DNA of 64,000 nucleotides from Candidatus Sedimenticola sp. (ex Thyasira tokunagai). GTDB taxonomy: Bacteria; Pseudomonadota; Gammaproteobacteria; Chromatiales; Chromatiaceae. The stretch is taken from contig CP134874.1 of NCBI GenBank assembly GCA_037318855.1, forward strand, positions 2,046,598-2,110,597, written 5' to 3'. Made by a program: the position numbers and the translations under genes. Below are positions 9,609 to 17,678 of this stretch, piece by piece. A model generated the notes under the pieces. The model worked only from the letters and a program-made list of their open reading frames with translations. It did no database searches and was not told the DNA's origin. Position 1 is the first letter of the stretch; each line of letters starts with the position of its first letter.

Positions 9609-10229
9609 GTGTTTGAGTTGGTTAAAGCCGGTGGCTGGTTGATGCTGCCAATTATCGTATGCTCCATCGCATCCATGGCCATTATCATTGAACGGTTATG
9701 GTCCCTCCGCCGTCAGCGCGTGGTGCCGGATAATCTGGTGGCCCAGGTTTGGCAGACCCACAACCGTGGAAAGCTGACCAATGCTCACATTGCCACGGTG
9801 AAAGAGGGTTCCCCTCTGGGACGTATGTTGGCGGCAGGGCTGGTCAATCGACTCCACAGCCGCGAGGTGATGAAAGAGGCGATTGAAGAGGTGGGGCGCC
9901 AGGTGGTTCATGAGCTGGAACGTTACCTCAACACCCTCGGTACCATCGCCTCTATCAGCCCACTACTCGGGCTACTGGGCACCGTTATCGGTATGATCAA
10001 GGTGTTCTCCGCCATTATGGTCGCCGGTGTCGGTAATCCGGCTGTGCTTGCCGGTGGTATCTCCGAGGCGCTGATTACCACCGCCGCCGGTTTGTCGGTT
10101 GCCATTCCCACTCTGATGTTCCACCGTTATCTTGTCGGCAGTGTTGATCGCCTTGTCATTATCATGGAGGAAGAGGCACTAAAAATGGTCGAGGTGATGC
10201 AGGGCGAGCGGGAACGGGAAACCGTCTGA
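9609..10229 (+). CDS. exbB: MotA/TolQ/ExbB proton channel family protein
   Basis: I start this at the GTG at 9609 because AAGGAAG lies 8 nt upstream and the product then begins VFELVKAGGWLMLPIIVCSIASMAIIIERLWSL, a normal ExbB/TolQ N-terminus. The longer open frame from 9471 overlaps comEC and is not supported. The protein (206 aa) has three transmembrane segments, and ISPLLGLLGTVIGMIKVF is the family core. With ExbD it forms the proton-driven motor that energises TonB-dependent or Tol-type systems. It lies 2 nt before exbD. Confidence 0.9.
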   Translation: MFELVKAGGWLMLPIIVCSIASMAIIIERLWSLRRQRVVPDNLVAQVWQTHNRGKLTNAHIATVKEGSPLGRMLAAGLVNRLHSREVMKEAIEEVGRQVVHELERYLNTLGTIASISPLLGLLGTVIGMIKVFSAIMVAGVGNPAVLAGGISEALITTAAGLSVAIPTLMFHRYLVGSVDRLVIIMEEEALKMVEVMQGERERETV

Positions 10230-10231
10230 CC

Positions 10232-10657
10232 ATGAATCTGCGTCCCAACCGTAAGGAGATGCCGGAGCTGAATCTGACACCGTTGATCGATGTCGTTTTC
10301 CTGCTGCTTATCTTCTTTATGGTCTCCACCACCTTTGACAAGGATGCCCGCATCAAGGTTGAGCTGCCTGAGGCCGCTACCCAGGATGAGAAAGTAAAGG
10401 ACGAGAAGACACTTGATATTGTGGTGGACAGCACAGGTCGCTTCTACGTTAACAAGCGTGAAGTGATAAATACCAAGCTCAATACCCTAAAGAGTGCCAT
10501 CGAAAAAGCCGCTGGGGTACGTAGAGACCTACCGGTGATTATCAATGCCGATGCAAGAGCTACTCACCAGTCGGTGATCAAGGTGATGGATGCGGCGAGC
10601 CAGCTCGGCTTTGTCCATATGACCTTTGCCGCCAAACAGCCGGTTGAGAAAAAGTGA
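10232..10657 (+). CDS. exbD: Biopolymer transport protein ExbD/TolR
   Basis: The 141-aa protein has a short cytoplasmic N-terminus, one transmembrane helix (LTPLIDVVFLLLIFFMVSTTF, with the conserved membrane Asp) and a periplasmic domain ending in QLGFVHMTFAA. It is the partner of the ExbB-like protein encoded immediately upstream. The TonB-dependent receptor encoded at 60848-62815 could be a client, but that is only inference. Confidence 0.92.
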   Translation: MNLRPNRKEMPELNLTPLIDVVFLLLIFFMVSTTFDKDARIKVELPEAATQDEKVKDEKTLDIVVDSTGRFYVNKREVINTKLNTLKSAIEKAAGVRRDLPVIINADARATHQSVIKVMDAASQLGFVHMTFAAKQPVEKK

Positions 10658-10664
10658 TCAAGCG

Positions 10665-11675
10665 GTGAAGCGGCTGGATTACTACTGGTATTCCAGAAAT
10701 GGAACCGCACTGCTGTTACTCCCTCTCTCCTGGATTTTTTGCCTTATCTCCTGGCTGCGTCGTCTCGCATACAGGCTCAGACTGCTTCCTGTCCATAAAT
10801 CACCCGTGCCGGTAATCGTAGTCGGTAATATCACTGTTGGTGGCACAGGCAAGACACCGTTGGTGATCTGGCTTGCAGACCACCTCCGGCAGCAGGGCTT
10901 TCGTCCCGGTATTATTTCAAGAGGCTACGGAGGGAATGCTGAAAGTTGGCCGCAAACTGTCGAAGGTGACAGTGATCCCTCTCTTGTGGGGGATGAGCCG
11001 GTGATGATAGCTCACCGTACCGGCTGTCCAATGTGGGTCGGCCCCGACCGCCCGGCGGCGGCGAGAGCACTATTGCAGGCGACAGAGTGCGATATCATTA
11101 TCTCCGATGATGGCCTTCAGCATTACGCTCTTGGTCGGGATATAGAGATTGCGGTTGTCGATGGAAAGCGACTGTTAGGTAACGGTTTCTGCCTGCCCGC
11201 GGGACCACTTAGGGAGAGTGAGGCGCGACTCGACAAGGTGGATATCTTGGTGGTTAATGACGGTGAGTGGAGGGATGGGCATCAGATGACGCTTGAGGGT
11301 GGCAGAATGATCAACCTCAAAGATCCCTCCCTCACTTCGGATCTTGCCGCATTTTCCGGTTACGAAGTGCATGGTATTGCCGGTATTGGTCATCCTCGGC
11401 GCTTTTTCGATACACTACGCCGTTACGGACTGAAGGTAATAGAGCACCCTTTTGACGACCACCACCAATACTCCGCCCAGGAGATAACGCCGGGGGATGA
11501 ACTGTCGGTGGTGATGACGGAGAAGGATGCGGTTAAGTGCGGTGTGTTTGCCCAAGAGCATCACTGGTACCTGGAGGTGGATGCAAAGCTGGGTTGGAAG
11601 TTTTCCCGACAGCTGGATGGCCTGTTAGCGTCCTGCAATGCACGCCCTGCCGGTGTTACTGAAGCGGAATCGTAA
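10665..11675 (+). CDS. lpxK: Tetraacyldisaccharide 4'-kinase
   Basis: LpxK phosphorylates the 4' position of the lipid A disaccharide at the inner membrane. The 336-aa product has an N-terminal membrane-associated helix (GTALLLLPLSWIFCLISWLRRL), the P-loop VGNITVGGTGKTP and the conserved ISDDGLQHYAL motif. I choose the GTG at 10665, giving VKRLDYYWYSRNG, rather than the ATG at 10626, which lies inside exbD and would add 13 unrelated residues. It is co-transcribed with ycaR and kdsB, linking lipid A and Kdo synthesis. Confidence 0.92.
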   Translation: MKRLDYYWYSRNGTALLLLPLSWIFCLISWLRRLAYRLRLLPVHKSPVPVIVVGNITVGGTGKTPLVIWLADHLRQQGFRPGIISRGYGGNAESWPQTVEGDSDPSLVGDEPVMIAHRTGCPMWVGPDRPAAARALLQATECDIIISDDGLQHYALGRDIEIAVVDGKRLLGNGFCLPAGPLRESEARLDKVDILVVNDGEWRDGHQMTLEGGRMINLKDPSLTSDLAAFSGYEVHGIAGIGHPRRFFDTLRRYGLKVIEHPFDDHHQYSAQEITPGDELSVVMTEKDAVKCGVFAQEHHWYLEVDAKLGWKFSRQLDGLLASCNARPAGVTEAES

Positions 11676-11728
11676 AATACGATTTCATGATTTTCAAAGA
11701 GCACTAACTCAATTGAGAGAAATGAAAG

Positions 11729-11917
11729 ATGGATAAAAAACTCCTGGATATCCTGGTCTGCCCTCTGTGCAAGGGTAAGCTGGTCTATGTGAAGAGCAAC
11801 AGCGAATTGATCTGCAAGGTGGATCGACTGGCCTATCCCATTCGTGATGACATCCCTGTGATGTTGGAGAATGAGGCTCGGTCACTGCCTGCTGATGAAG
11901 AGGTACCTGAGGGGTGA
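11729..11917 (+). CDS. ycaR: Trm112/YcaR family small protein
   Basis: This 62-aa protein has the typical YcaR sequence: [18 protein letters not shown], then [21 protein letters not shown]. The single CPLC pair is kept. It is conserved between lpxK and kdsB in many gammaproteobacteria. Its exact role is unknown. It overlaps the kdsB start by 4 nt. Confidence 0.92.
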   Translation: MDKKLLDILVCPLCKGKLVYVKSNSELICKVDRLAYPIRDDIPVMLENEARSLPADEEVPEG

Positions 11918-12681
11918 ACCCCAAGTTCAAGGTAGTTATCCCCGCCCGCTACGCTTCCACCCGTCTACCGGGAAAGCCTCTTCTGGATATTGCCGGTCGT
12001 CCAATGATTGAGCACGTCTACCAACGTGCGGTCGAGTCAGGTGCTGAAGAGGTGGTTATCGCCACCGATGATGAACGTATTGCCGAATGTGTCGAAGGAT
12101 TCGGCGGTGAGTTCTGTATCACCTCATCCAGCCACCGCAGCGGTACCGACCGCATAGCCGAAGTGGTAAAGAAATTTGCCTGGGCGGATGAGACTATCGT
12201 CGTTAATCTGCAAGGGGATGAACCCTGTATGCCTGCAGAACTTCTAACCCAGGTGGCGCGGGATATGGATACCCATGCCGATGCGGTGATCACTACCTTG
12301 TCGGCGCCGTTGACCGATAAGGAGCGGCTGTTCGATCCCAATGTGGTAAAGGTGGTGATCGATGCAGAAGGTTATGCACTTTACTTCAGTCGCGCACCCG
12401 TACCCTGGCACCGGGATGAGTTTGTTCATAAAGAGAGGCCGTTACCGGAGGAGACCGGGTTTTCCCGCCATATCGGCCTCTATGCCTACCGTGCCGGATT
12501 TCTCGAAGAGTATATCCACTGGCCACCGGCACCTCTGGAGTTGGCGGAGTCGCTGGAGCAATTACGGGTGTTGTGGCACGGTAAGCGCATCCATGTCAGC
12601 GAAGCCCATGTGGAACCTGGGCATGGTGTCGATACTGAAGATGATCTTCATGAAGCCCAACTGGCCCTCGCCGGGAGATAG
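11914..12681 (+). CDS. kdsB: 3-deoxy-manno-octulosonate cytidylyltransferase
   Basis: KdsB activates Kdo as CMP-Kdo for lipopolysaccharide core synthesis. The 255-aa protein shows the nucleotide-binding start [19 protein letters not shown], the [14 protein letters not shown] motif and [11 protein letters not shown]. Translation begins at a GTG overlapping the ycaR stop (GGGGTGA). It is the last gene of this block; 52 nt separate it from the kinase-like gene that follows. Confidence 0.93.
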   Translation: MNPKFKVVIPARYASTRLPGKPLLDIAGRPMIEHVYQRAVESGAEEVVIATDDERIAECVEGFGGEFCITSSSHRSGTDRIAEVVKKFAWADETIVVNLQGDEPCMPAELLTQVARDMDTHADAVITTLSAPLTDKERLFDPNVVKVVIDAEGYALYFSRAPVPWHRDEFVHKERPLPEETGFSRHIGLYAYRAGFLEEYIHWPPAPLELAESLEQLRVLWHGKRIHVSEAHVEPGHGVDTEDDLHEAQLALAGR

Positions 12682-12733
12682 TAATACAACGGCTTGTGTC
12701 TGAGTCAGATAATCCGAACTAGGAGCTAGCACG

Positions 12734-13942
12734 TTGTCAGAGGCCATAAAACTACCCGAAACCTGCCATCTCTTTTTCATTGATAGTCAGGGCCTGCTAT
12801 TTCGAGAATCGAGTCAGCAGCTGTTTGGCCTGAATACACTGGCCACCTTTTTTTGGTGCTGCCTGGAGGAGAATCCATCGACCGATGAGGTAGTGAGGCG
12901 GGTTACGGAGACATTCTCCTTGCCGGCCGAGAAAGCACGATCTCTGCTCAATAAGAGCATAGATGACTGGCGCTCAATAGGTGTTCTTGATGGTGGTGAT
13001 CCTCCCCCTCCTGCCACCACTCCTGAGTCCACTTTTCTGACGATGGTGGATGCTGTTCCCCCGTTTGTTGAGCGCAGCTGGTCCCAAGTCCGTCACTACT
13101 GTCTGCTTGATCGCAGGGTATCAGTCGCCATGGAGAGTGATGAGTTTGATGCGCCGATTACGGCGGTTATCGGTCACCTCGAAATGGATACGTCGACAGA
13201 TACCATTAGCCAGGCTGGTCACTCTACAGGTGAGATACATATCACTGTCGATGGTGATGACATCATAATCTACCGTAATCGTGTAGCAGTGGCCCACTTC
13301 AGTGATGCCAGTGCCATTGCCCCCACGGTAAAGAGCACTCTACTGCAGGAGGCGATCGACAGCTATGATTACCTCTTCTATTTCCACTCCGGTGTGCTCT
13401 CTAATGGTCAGGAGTTGGTTATGCTGCCGGGAGAGGCCGGGGCAGGGAAGTCCACTCTGACTGCGGGTTTGGCAAATGCCGGCATGACCTACTACACCGA
13501 TGAGGTGGCTCTGCTCTCTACAGAAAGCCATAGCCTCAGGCCATTTCCTATCGCGCTGTGCAGTAAATCCACTGCTTGGCCGGTGGCATCAACCCTCTTT
13601 CCCGGTTTCGACCAGTTACCCTCCTTTATCCGCCTGGATGGTAAGTGTGTGCGTTACACGCCGCCGGAGGTCGATCCTTTTGATCCTGACTATGATCGCC
13701 CGTTGCCAGTGCGTCATCTGGTATTTCCAAAGTACAGCCCTGATACATCCACCCGACTTACTCCGGTGGATCGTGTCACTGCTCTACAGCGACTGATGGT
13801 TGAGTGTCTGGCAATCAAAAGGCCATTGGTTAAGGATGACGTCGAATGGCTGGTGGAGTGGATCAAAGGGATTGAGTGTTATGAACTGCCCAACAATTCA
13901 CTGGATGAAGCGGTAAAAAGCGTGGTTGGCCTGGTGGGTTAG
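12734..13942 (+). CDS. PqqD-like domain fused to an HPr-kinase-like P-loop domain
   Basis: This 402-aa product starts at a TTG with AGGAG 8 nt upstream. Residues about 5-95 resemble a PqqD-type peptide-binding domain (LNTLATFFWCCLEENPSTDEVVRRVTETF, then DDWRSIGVLDG). Residues about 215-395 resemble the HPr kinase/phosphorylase core, with Walker A LPGEAGAGKSTLTAGL and YYTDEVALL. PqqD-type domains bind RiPP leader peptides, and HprK-type kinases phosphorylate Ser on small proteins. In database families I recall (an 'HPr-rel-A' system) a separate PqqD protein, an HprK-related kinase and a nucleotidyltransferase co-occur; here the first two are one chain. It overlaps the convergent nucleotidyltransferase gene by 4 nt and lies near three small peptide genes, its plausible substrates. 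Confidence 0.8.
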   Translation: MSEAIKLPETCHLFFIDSQGLLFRESSQQLFGLNTLATFFWCCLEENPSTDEVVRRVTETFSLPAEKARSLLNKSIDDWRSIGVLDGGDPPPPATTPESTFLTMVDAVPPFVERSWSQVRHYCLLDRRVSVAMESDEFDAPITAVIGHLEMDTSTDTISQAGHSTGEIHITVDGDDIIIYRNRVAVAHFSDASAIAPTVKSTLLQEAIDSYDYLFYFHSGVLSNGQELVMLPGEAGAGKSTLTAGLANAGMTYYTDEVALLSTESHSLRPFPIALCSKSTAWPVASTLFPGFDQLPSFIRLDGKCVRYTPPEVDPFDPDYDRPLPVRHLVFPKYSPDTSTRLTPVDRVTALQRLMVECLAIKRPLVKDDVEWLVEWIKGIECYELPNNSLDEAVKSVVGLVG

Positions 13943-15018
13943 TGCTGTCTATTTCTTGCCTGTTTGATAAGCGTACTGGTGCGCTTGATCAACTGCCGGC
14001 TGTCATAAGTTGCAAAGGGGAGTAGTCCGGAGCGGTTCCATTTCTCTTTGTCAGTCAAAAATGTCACGGCGGCCCCTCCACTCAGCAACAGTGTCCGTTC
14101 TGCCAAAGATGAATATGACATTCTCCTAACCAGATGCTTGATCAATCTGGCGCGTAGTGTGCCGACACCCAACAGTGTTCTCACATTCTCCGGTAACGGA
14201 TGTTGGGTGGTCATACTGGTTGCAAGCAGTGCAGCATACACTTGGTTATGGCACTGGTACTGTTTTACTTTTGTAGCCAGACGTTTCCAGTCCATGTCGG
14301 GATAGAAACGCAGTAGCTCAACAATGGCGTAGATCGCCTTGAGGTGGAAAAAACGTTTGCGCCCGCTGTTGGTGCAGGCAAAGATCAGCATGTCTTCAGG
14401 GCACATCACATGGAATTTGCTGCCGAAGAGTTCAATCTCCCTTGCATCGGACCAGATGACATCATAATCGACTGACAGCGTCTGGCTGATATCGAGGTCG
14501 TGGTGTTGGCCAAAATTTATCTCAAACGGCTCTTGTCGGTTGAAACGATAGATAAGCTTTAGCTGCTCTTTGGGAAACTCCTCTCTTCTTGCCTTGGTCA
14601 TTAGGTCGATATCGGCAGACTGAGTGGCTACAGGGTCACTATGAACCACGGTATCGTGGGCGATTCCCTTTAGCAGCATCACCTCATTGCCACCGGTATG
14701 AAGAGCAAGCAGCGCATCTTTCAGGAGTAGCTGACGCCGTTGGTACTCTTTCTCTGATGCAAGGCGACAGCGGTGTAGAAGGTCGAGGATTTCGTCGGGA
14801 ACCTGTAGACCCATCCCGGCACACTGTTTCAGGTTGGTGTAGATTAGAGGGGCAACGCCTTGTGACCAGGCGATATTCAGGATTACCTCCCAAACGAGGG
14901 GCTCGTCCCTGAATTGGTTTACTATCTCTTCCGCCTGTTGATCAGTTTGTTCTTCTCTCAGACAGGCAAACAATAGCTGCTCTTCAGGTTGTAGATCAGT
15001 CATCATCCTCAAGGGCAT
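13939..15018 (-). CDS. Nucleotidyltransferase family protein (PF14907-like)
   Basis: The product shows features of the uncharacterised nucleotidyltransferase family. It has an acidic N-terminal helical region (TDLQPEEQLLFACLREEQTDQQAEEI), then GGNEVMLLKGIAHDTVVHSDPVATQSADIDLM, where ADID fits the metal-binding Asp pair, and a mixed C-terminal domain. A frame extends up to 15090, but a terminator-like hairpin at 15057-15075 lies inside that extension. The ATG at 15018 has AAGAGA at good spacing and gives 359 aa; 15003 is another option. The nucleotide and acceptor are unknown. It lies behind the three peptide genes on the same strand and converges with the PqqD/HprK-like fusion gene. Confidence 0.75.
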   Translation of the reverse strand: MPLRMMTDLQPEEQLLFACLREEQTDQQAEEIVNQFRDEPLVWEVILNIAWSQGVAPLIYTNLKQCAGMGLQVPDEILDLLHRCRLASEKEYQRRQLLLKDALLALHTGGNEVMLLKGIAHDTVVHSDPVATQSADIDLMTKARREEFPKEQLKLIYRFNRQEPFEINFGQHHDLDISQTLSVDYDVIWSDAREIELFGSKFHVMCPEDMLIFACTNSGRKRFFHLKAIYAIVELLRFYPDMDWKRLATKVKQYQCHNQVYAALLATSMTTQHPLPENVRTLLGVGTLRARLIKHLVRRMSYSSLAERTLLLSGGAAVTFLTDKEKWNRSGLLPFATYDSRQLIKRTSTLIKQARNRQH

Positions 15019-15056
15019 ACAGAGTCTCTTTTTGTGCAACCAGCCAGACATAAATA

Positions 15057-15075
15057 ACCCGCCACTTGGGCGGGT
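15057..15075 (-). terminator. Hairpin behind peptide gene 1
   Basis: On the minus strand ACCCGCC, loop CAAGT, GGCGGGT is followed by TATTTAT, a weak U-tract. The same stem and loop recur behind peptide gene 3 (16038-16056). It sits about 100 nt after the peptide gene and just before the nucleotidyltransferase start, so it may act as a partial terminator that lets some transcription continue. Confidence 0.6.
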
Positions 15076-15171
15076 AGGGAACATAGCCATGCTATGAGAT
15101 CTAGTCAGTATTTAAAGCGTATAGCACTCTGCAGTGCTTGCTATTAGTGTGTCAGATGAGTAATTGGTTTA

Positions 15172-15318
15172 TTACACATTATCACTATAGAAAGTTACTG
15201 CTTTAGCTGGTTTGGTGGTAGCGGTAAGTACTACCGCAGTTACTGGTGCTACCACAGCAACCTTACCAGCCTGTTCAAGAAATTTACGACGTGATTTATC
15301 TACTTTTTTCTTTTCCAT
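15172..15318 (-). CDS. Small twin-arginine-leader peptide 1 (48 aa)
   Basis: The ATG at 15318 opens a 48-codon frame ending in TAA. Residues 1-40 match peptides 2 and 3 almost exactly: MEKK.VDKS, then SRRKFLEQAGKVAVVAPV, then a Val/Thr-rich stretch ending KPAKA. SRRKFL fits the twin-arginine export motif, the next 20 residues are moderately hydrophobic and AKA fits a signal peptidase site. Cleavage there would leave VTFYSDNV. GGAGAACAGTAAAAG precedes the ATG as in the paralogues. Differences among the three copies are mostly synonymous in the leader, which supports coding. Function is not known. The neighbouring PqqD/HprK-like fusion suggests a ribosomally made, modified peptide, but a small secreted peptide with no modification is also possible. 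Confidence 0.8.
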   Translation of the reverse strand: MEKKKVDKSRRKFLEQAGKVAVVAPVTAVVLTATTKPAKAVTFYSDNV

Positions 15319-15335
15319 CTTTTACTGTTCTCCAT

Positions 15336-15650
15336 CGCTGATCGCCATGGAAGGCTGAAAGCCGAGGCGATTAGTCCCCGATAGGCGTAGGCGCGGTTGT
15401 ATGGCCGGAATTGCGACCGGCAGGGAGCGATGTAGGGCATACAAGGAGTGCATCCGAAACGCCGTAGAGTCATTGCGGGAGTCATGATGGAGTAGTGCAC
15501 AAGCAGCTTTGCTGCAATGTGCAATACGGAATCGTGACGTACGCAGGACGGTCGGGGCATAACGGCTGTCGCGTAGGCGAGTCGATTTTGGAGACTTGGA
15601 TGTCCCAAAATCTTTCACGAGGTAGCGACACGCTTGTGAATTGGCGGTAG
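15336..15650. other. Unexplained GC-rich insert upstream of peptide gene 1
   Basis: Peptide genes 2 and 3 share a homologous AT-rich upstream region of about 130 bp. Upstream of gene 1 the homology stops just beyond CTGTTCTCCATCG, and this stretch of different composition replaces it. It holds short inverted repeats (for example GCACAAGCAGCTTTGCTGC at about 15498-15516) but no clear ends or target duplication. Minus-strand ORFs here (15300-15618) have Arg/Ser/Pro-rich content and no motif. Confidence 0.5.
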
Positions 15651-15706
15651 TATTTAATGTGAGGCTGGAGGCTATCAGAAGTGTGAAATTACACCTCCTC
15701 TCTTTA

Positions 15707-15865
15707 CTATTTGGTGTCGCCTGGGCCTGGGCCGTAAAAAGTCTGAGCCTGTGTTGGCTTGGTAGTCGCTGTAAGAACTACAGCTGAAACCGGTGCCACT
15801 ACCGCAACCTTACCTGCCTGCTCAAGAAATTTGCGACGTGATTTATCAACATTTTTCTTTTCCAT
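15707..15865 (-). CDS. Small twin-arginine-leader peptide 2 (52 aa)
   Basis: The ATG at 15865 opens a 52-codon frame ending in TAG. The leader matches its two neighbours, with Asn5, Ser27, Thr38 and Gln39 as variants, and keeps SRRKFLEQAGKVAVVAPV. After the AxA-type site (TQA at 38-40) the tail is QTFYGPGPGDTK, with a Gly/Pro repeat not seen in the other two. Tyr at tail position 4 is shared by all three. Upstream, CATTGGGAAGTTGGTT (read on the plus strand) and TTGATTTAGCAAGGGA are shared with peptide gene 3, so each gene probably has its own promoter and leader. Confidence 0.8.
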   Translation of the reverse strand: MEKKNVDKSRRKFLEQAGKVAVVAPVSAVVLTATTKPTQAQTFYGPGPGDTK

Positions 15866-16029
15866 CTTTCACTATTCTCCGCATTGGGAAGTTGGTTTGA
15901 TACCAACATGAAAAGATCAGTTATTTGCAGTGTAGAAAACTATCACCTATCTATTTGATTTAGCAAGGGAATAAGAATCCTGCTTTTCAGGCGCCATTTG
16001 ATGATCGGCTCTGCCTAAAGCAGACAAGC

Positions 16030-16056
16030 AATAAAAAACCCGCCACTTGGGCGGGT
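16030..16056 (-). terminator. Rho-independent terminator behind peptide gene 3
   Basis: On the minus strand the stem ACCCGCC/GGCGGGT with loop CAAGT is followed by TTTTTTATT. It lies about 100 nt past the stop of peptide gene 3 and ahead of the promoter region of peptide gene 2. Confidence 0.85.
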
Positions 16057-16155
16057 GAAAAGCTTGTTTATAGATAGAGAAGTTGGCAGCCGAGGTGTAC
16101 GGCACTCTAGCGGGCCCAATGTTATTGTGTAGAGTGATTTATCAATTAAATATCA

Positions 16156-16299
16156 TTAACGAGGAGCATACTGAGCTGTAGCCTGGGCCGGCTTAGACGT
16201 AGCCGTAAGGATGACCGCTGTAACCGGTGCTACTACAGCTACCTTACCGGCCTGCTCAAGAAATTTACGACGTGATTTATCAACTTTCTTCTTTTCCAT
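16156..16299 (-). CDS. Small twin-arginine-leader peptide 3 (47 aa)
   Basis: The ATG at 16299 opens a 47-codon frame ending in TAA. The leader has the same SRRKFLEQAGKVAVVAPV core, with Ile30 and Ser35 as conservative changes, and ends KPAQA. The predicted released tail is TAQYAPR, the shortest of the three, again with Tyr at position 4. Its own terminator follows at 16030-16056. It is the most upstream of the tandem set; two unrecognised genes on the same strand lie further upstream. Confidence 0.8.
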   Translation of the reverse strand: MEKKKVDKSRRKFLEQAGKVAVVAPVTAVILTATSKPAQATAQYAPR

Positions 16300-16470
16300 C
16301 TCTCACTATTCTCCACATTGGGAAGTTGGTTGAATGCAAATATATAAAAAATCAGGCAGTTGCACTATCGAAAAATATCATCAACACGCTTGATTTAGCA
16401 AGGGATGTAAAATCCTTGTTATTCAGGGTGGCCTAAATGAGAAGAGTGAAATCCCTATCTGCGTCTTAAT

Positions 16471-16740
16471 TCAGCCGCACTTGTTTGCAAGCACCTCAAG
16501 CAACTCTTCTGAAAATGACTCGGGGTCATCACCAAATAGTGGGACTAGTAGATTCTCCGGCCCCCGGCGCAGGGCTTGACCGTACTGATCCGTCTGAATT
16601 GGTCCGTCTTGGCTGGTATCTGCCAGCACCAGGTTTCCCTCATCGGCCAGTACCTCTATCAATACCCAGGTTTGTCCAAGGTAGCGGAAGCGGTTGCCGA
16701 TCAGTGGGCGTATACGGTCGATGAACAGTTGGTTATCCAA
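16471..16740 (-). CDS. Uncharacterised 89-aa protein
   Basis: The frame MDNQLFIDRIRPLIGNRFRYLGQTWVLIEV... looks like a compact soluble protein, possibly a small beta-barrel (FRYLGQTWVLIEVLADEGNLVLADT), with an acidic C-terminal helix (DDPESFSEELLEVLANKCG). I do not recognise a family. It is transcribed towards the peptide genes, with about 170 bp before peptide gene 3, so it could belong to the same cassette or simply adjoin it. Confidence 0.6.
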   Translation of the reverse strand: MDNQLFIDRIRPLIGNRFRYLGQTWVLIEVLADEGNLVLADTSQDGPIQTDQYGQALRRGPENLLVPLFGDDPESFSEELLEVLANKCG

Positions 16741-16805
16741 GAGTACTACCTGTAATTAATCTAAATGGTTGTGTACAAAACTACTGTTCCACAGTAGCAA
16801 CTTCT

Positions 16806-16834
16806 TGTAGGAGCGGCTTTAGCCGCGATGAACG
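16806..16834. repeat. Single REP-like unit
   Basis: TTGTAGGAGCGGCTTTAGCCGCGATG contains the inverted pair GCGGCT/AGCCGC and begins like the TAGGAGCG repeats elsewhere in the window, but has only one half. Confidence 0.65.
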
Positions 16835-16973
16835 CCGCACATTCTCTACCATATGGCACGATGCCGGCTTTATACCATTGCCTGGAATCAAATGCAGTCA
16901 GAGCACCATAGGCGTGGAACAGTGAGATAGTACAGAGCCACTTTAATCTATAACGATGGGTGGCGCTGAGTGA

Positions 16974-17453
16974 CTACTCAATCACCACTTTTAGGGGCTG
17001 CATCTCTTTGTAGAGGATGATGCTTGGCTTCTTTTTGGAAAAGGTAACGATGCGGGTACCCGATGGATAGCAGAAGTGGTTGGAGAGGAATAGATACAGT
17101 TCATCCTGGCTGAGGAGAAATGCCTTCAACTGTTTCATGCTCTTTCTGTCGATTTCGTCAGCCAAATTAAAACTGACGTCGTCTACCTTCACGGTGCCAT
17201 CGCTCAGTATCAGTTCGGGAGTCCTTTCATGTCGTCCGAGGAGAGCATGGTAGAGTTTTCGCCATAGCCTTGGTGCCAGGGCCATGCCAATCTGACCATC
17301 TCCGAAAAGCCAGCAGATCTCACGTGCTTCATCATAGGTGGCGTCGTGTTCACCAAAAGACAGACACCATCCATGGTAGTAGGCGTTGTAGCGTTTGATC
17401 AATACGTTATCGGACATACTTATAAAGATAGCAGAGAGGTCAAGCTCCAGCAC
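16974..17453 (-). CDS. Uncharacterised 159-aa protein
   Basis: The product includes YNAYYHGWCLSFGEHDATYDEAREICWLF and LWRKLYHALLGRHERTPELILSDGTVKVDD. It is soluble, with no signal peptide and no motif I can assign. Translation from the GTG at 17453 or from the ATG at 17417 (MSDNVLIKRY) are both possible; neither has a strong ribosome site. It is on the same strand as the peptide cassette, 230 bp upstream of the 89-aa gene and separated from it by a REP-like unit. Confidence 0.6.
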   Translation of the reverse strand: MLELDLSAIFISMSDNVLIKRYNAYYHGWCLSFGEHDATYDEAREICWLFGDGQIGMALAPRLWRKLYHALLGRHERTPELILSDGTVKVDDVSFNLADEIDRKSMKQLKAFLLSQDELYLFLSNHFCYPSGTRIVTFSKKKPSIILYKEMQPLKVVIE

Positions 17454-17678
17454 TCATCCCAGTGGCATTAAAAAACGTCTTTATATTAGGTCATTTAAAA
17501 ACAATAACATAGAGCTATTTTGTCATGTTATTACAAATGTCTCACGAGAGGTGAAATATCAAGGAACTAAAAAGCGTCTATTCTTTGTATCAGAAAGAGT
17601 TGATTCGAAATACTGACCATTTGAGCCTAACTAAAGTCACCCATGATTGATTCATATAGGTCCGTTGGAGGGAGTAAG

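Noticed and set aside
15300..15618. Minus-strand ORFs of about 100 codons upstream of peptide gene 1
   Set aside because: Two overlapping frames, Arg/Ser-rich content, no ribosome site and no motif; they end inside the peptide gene's 5' part.
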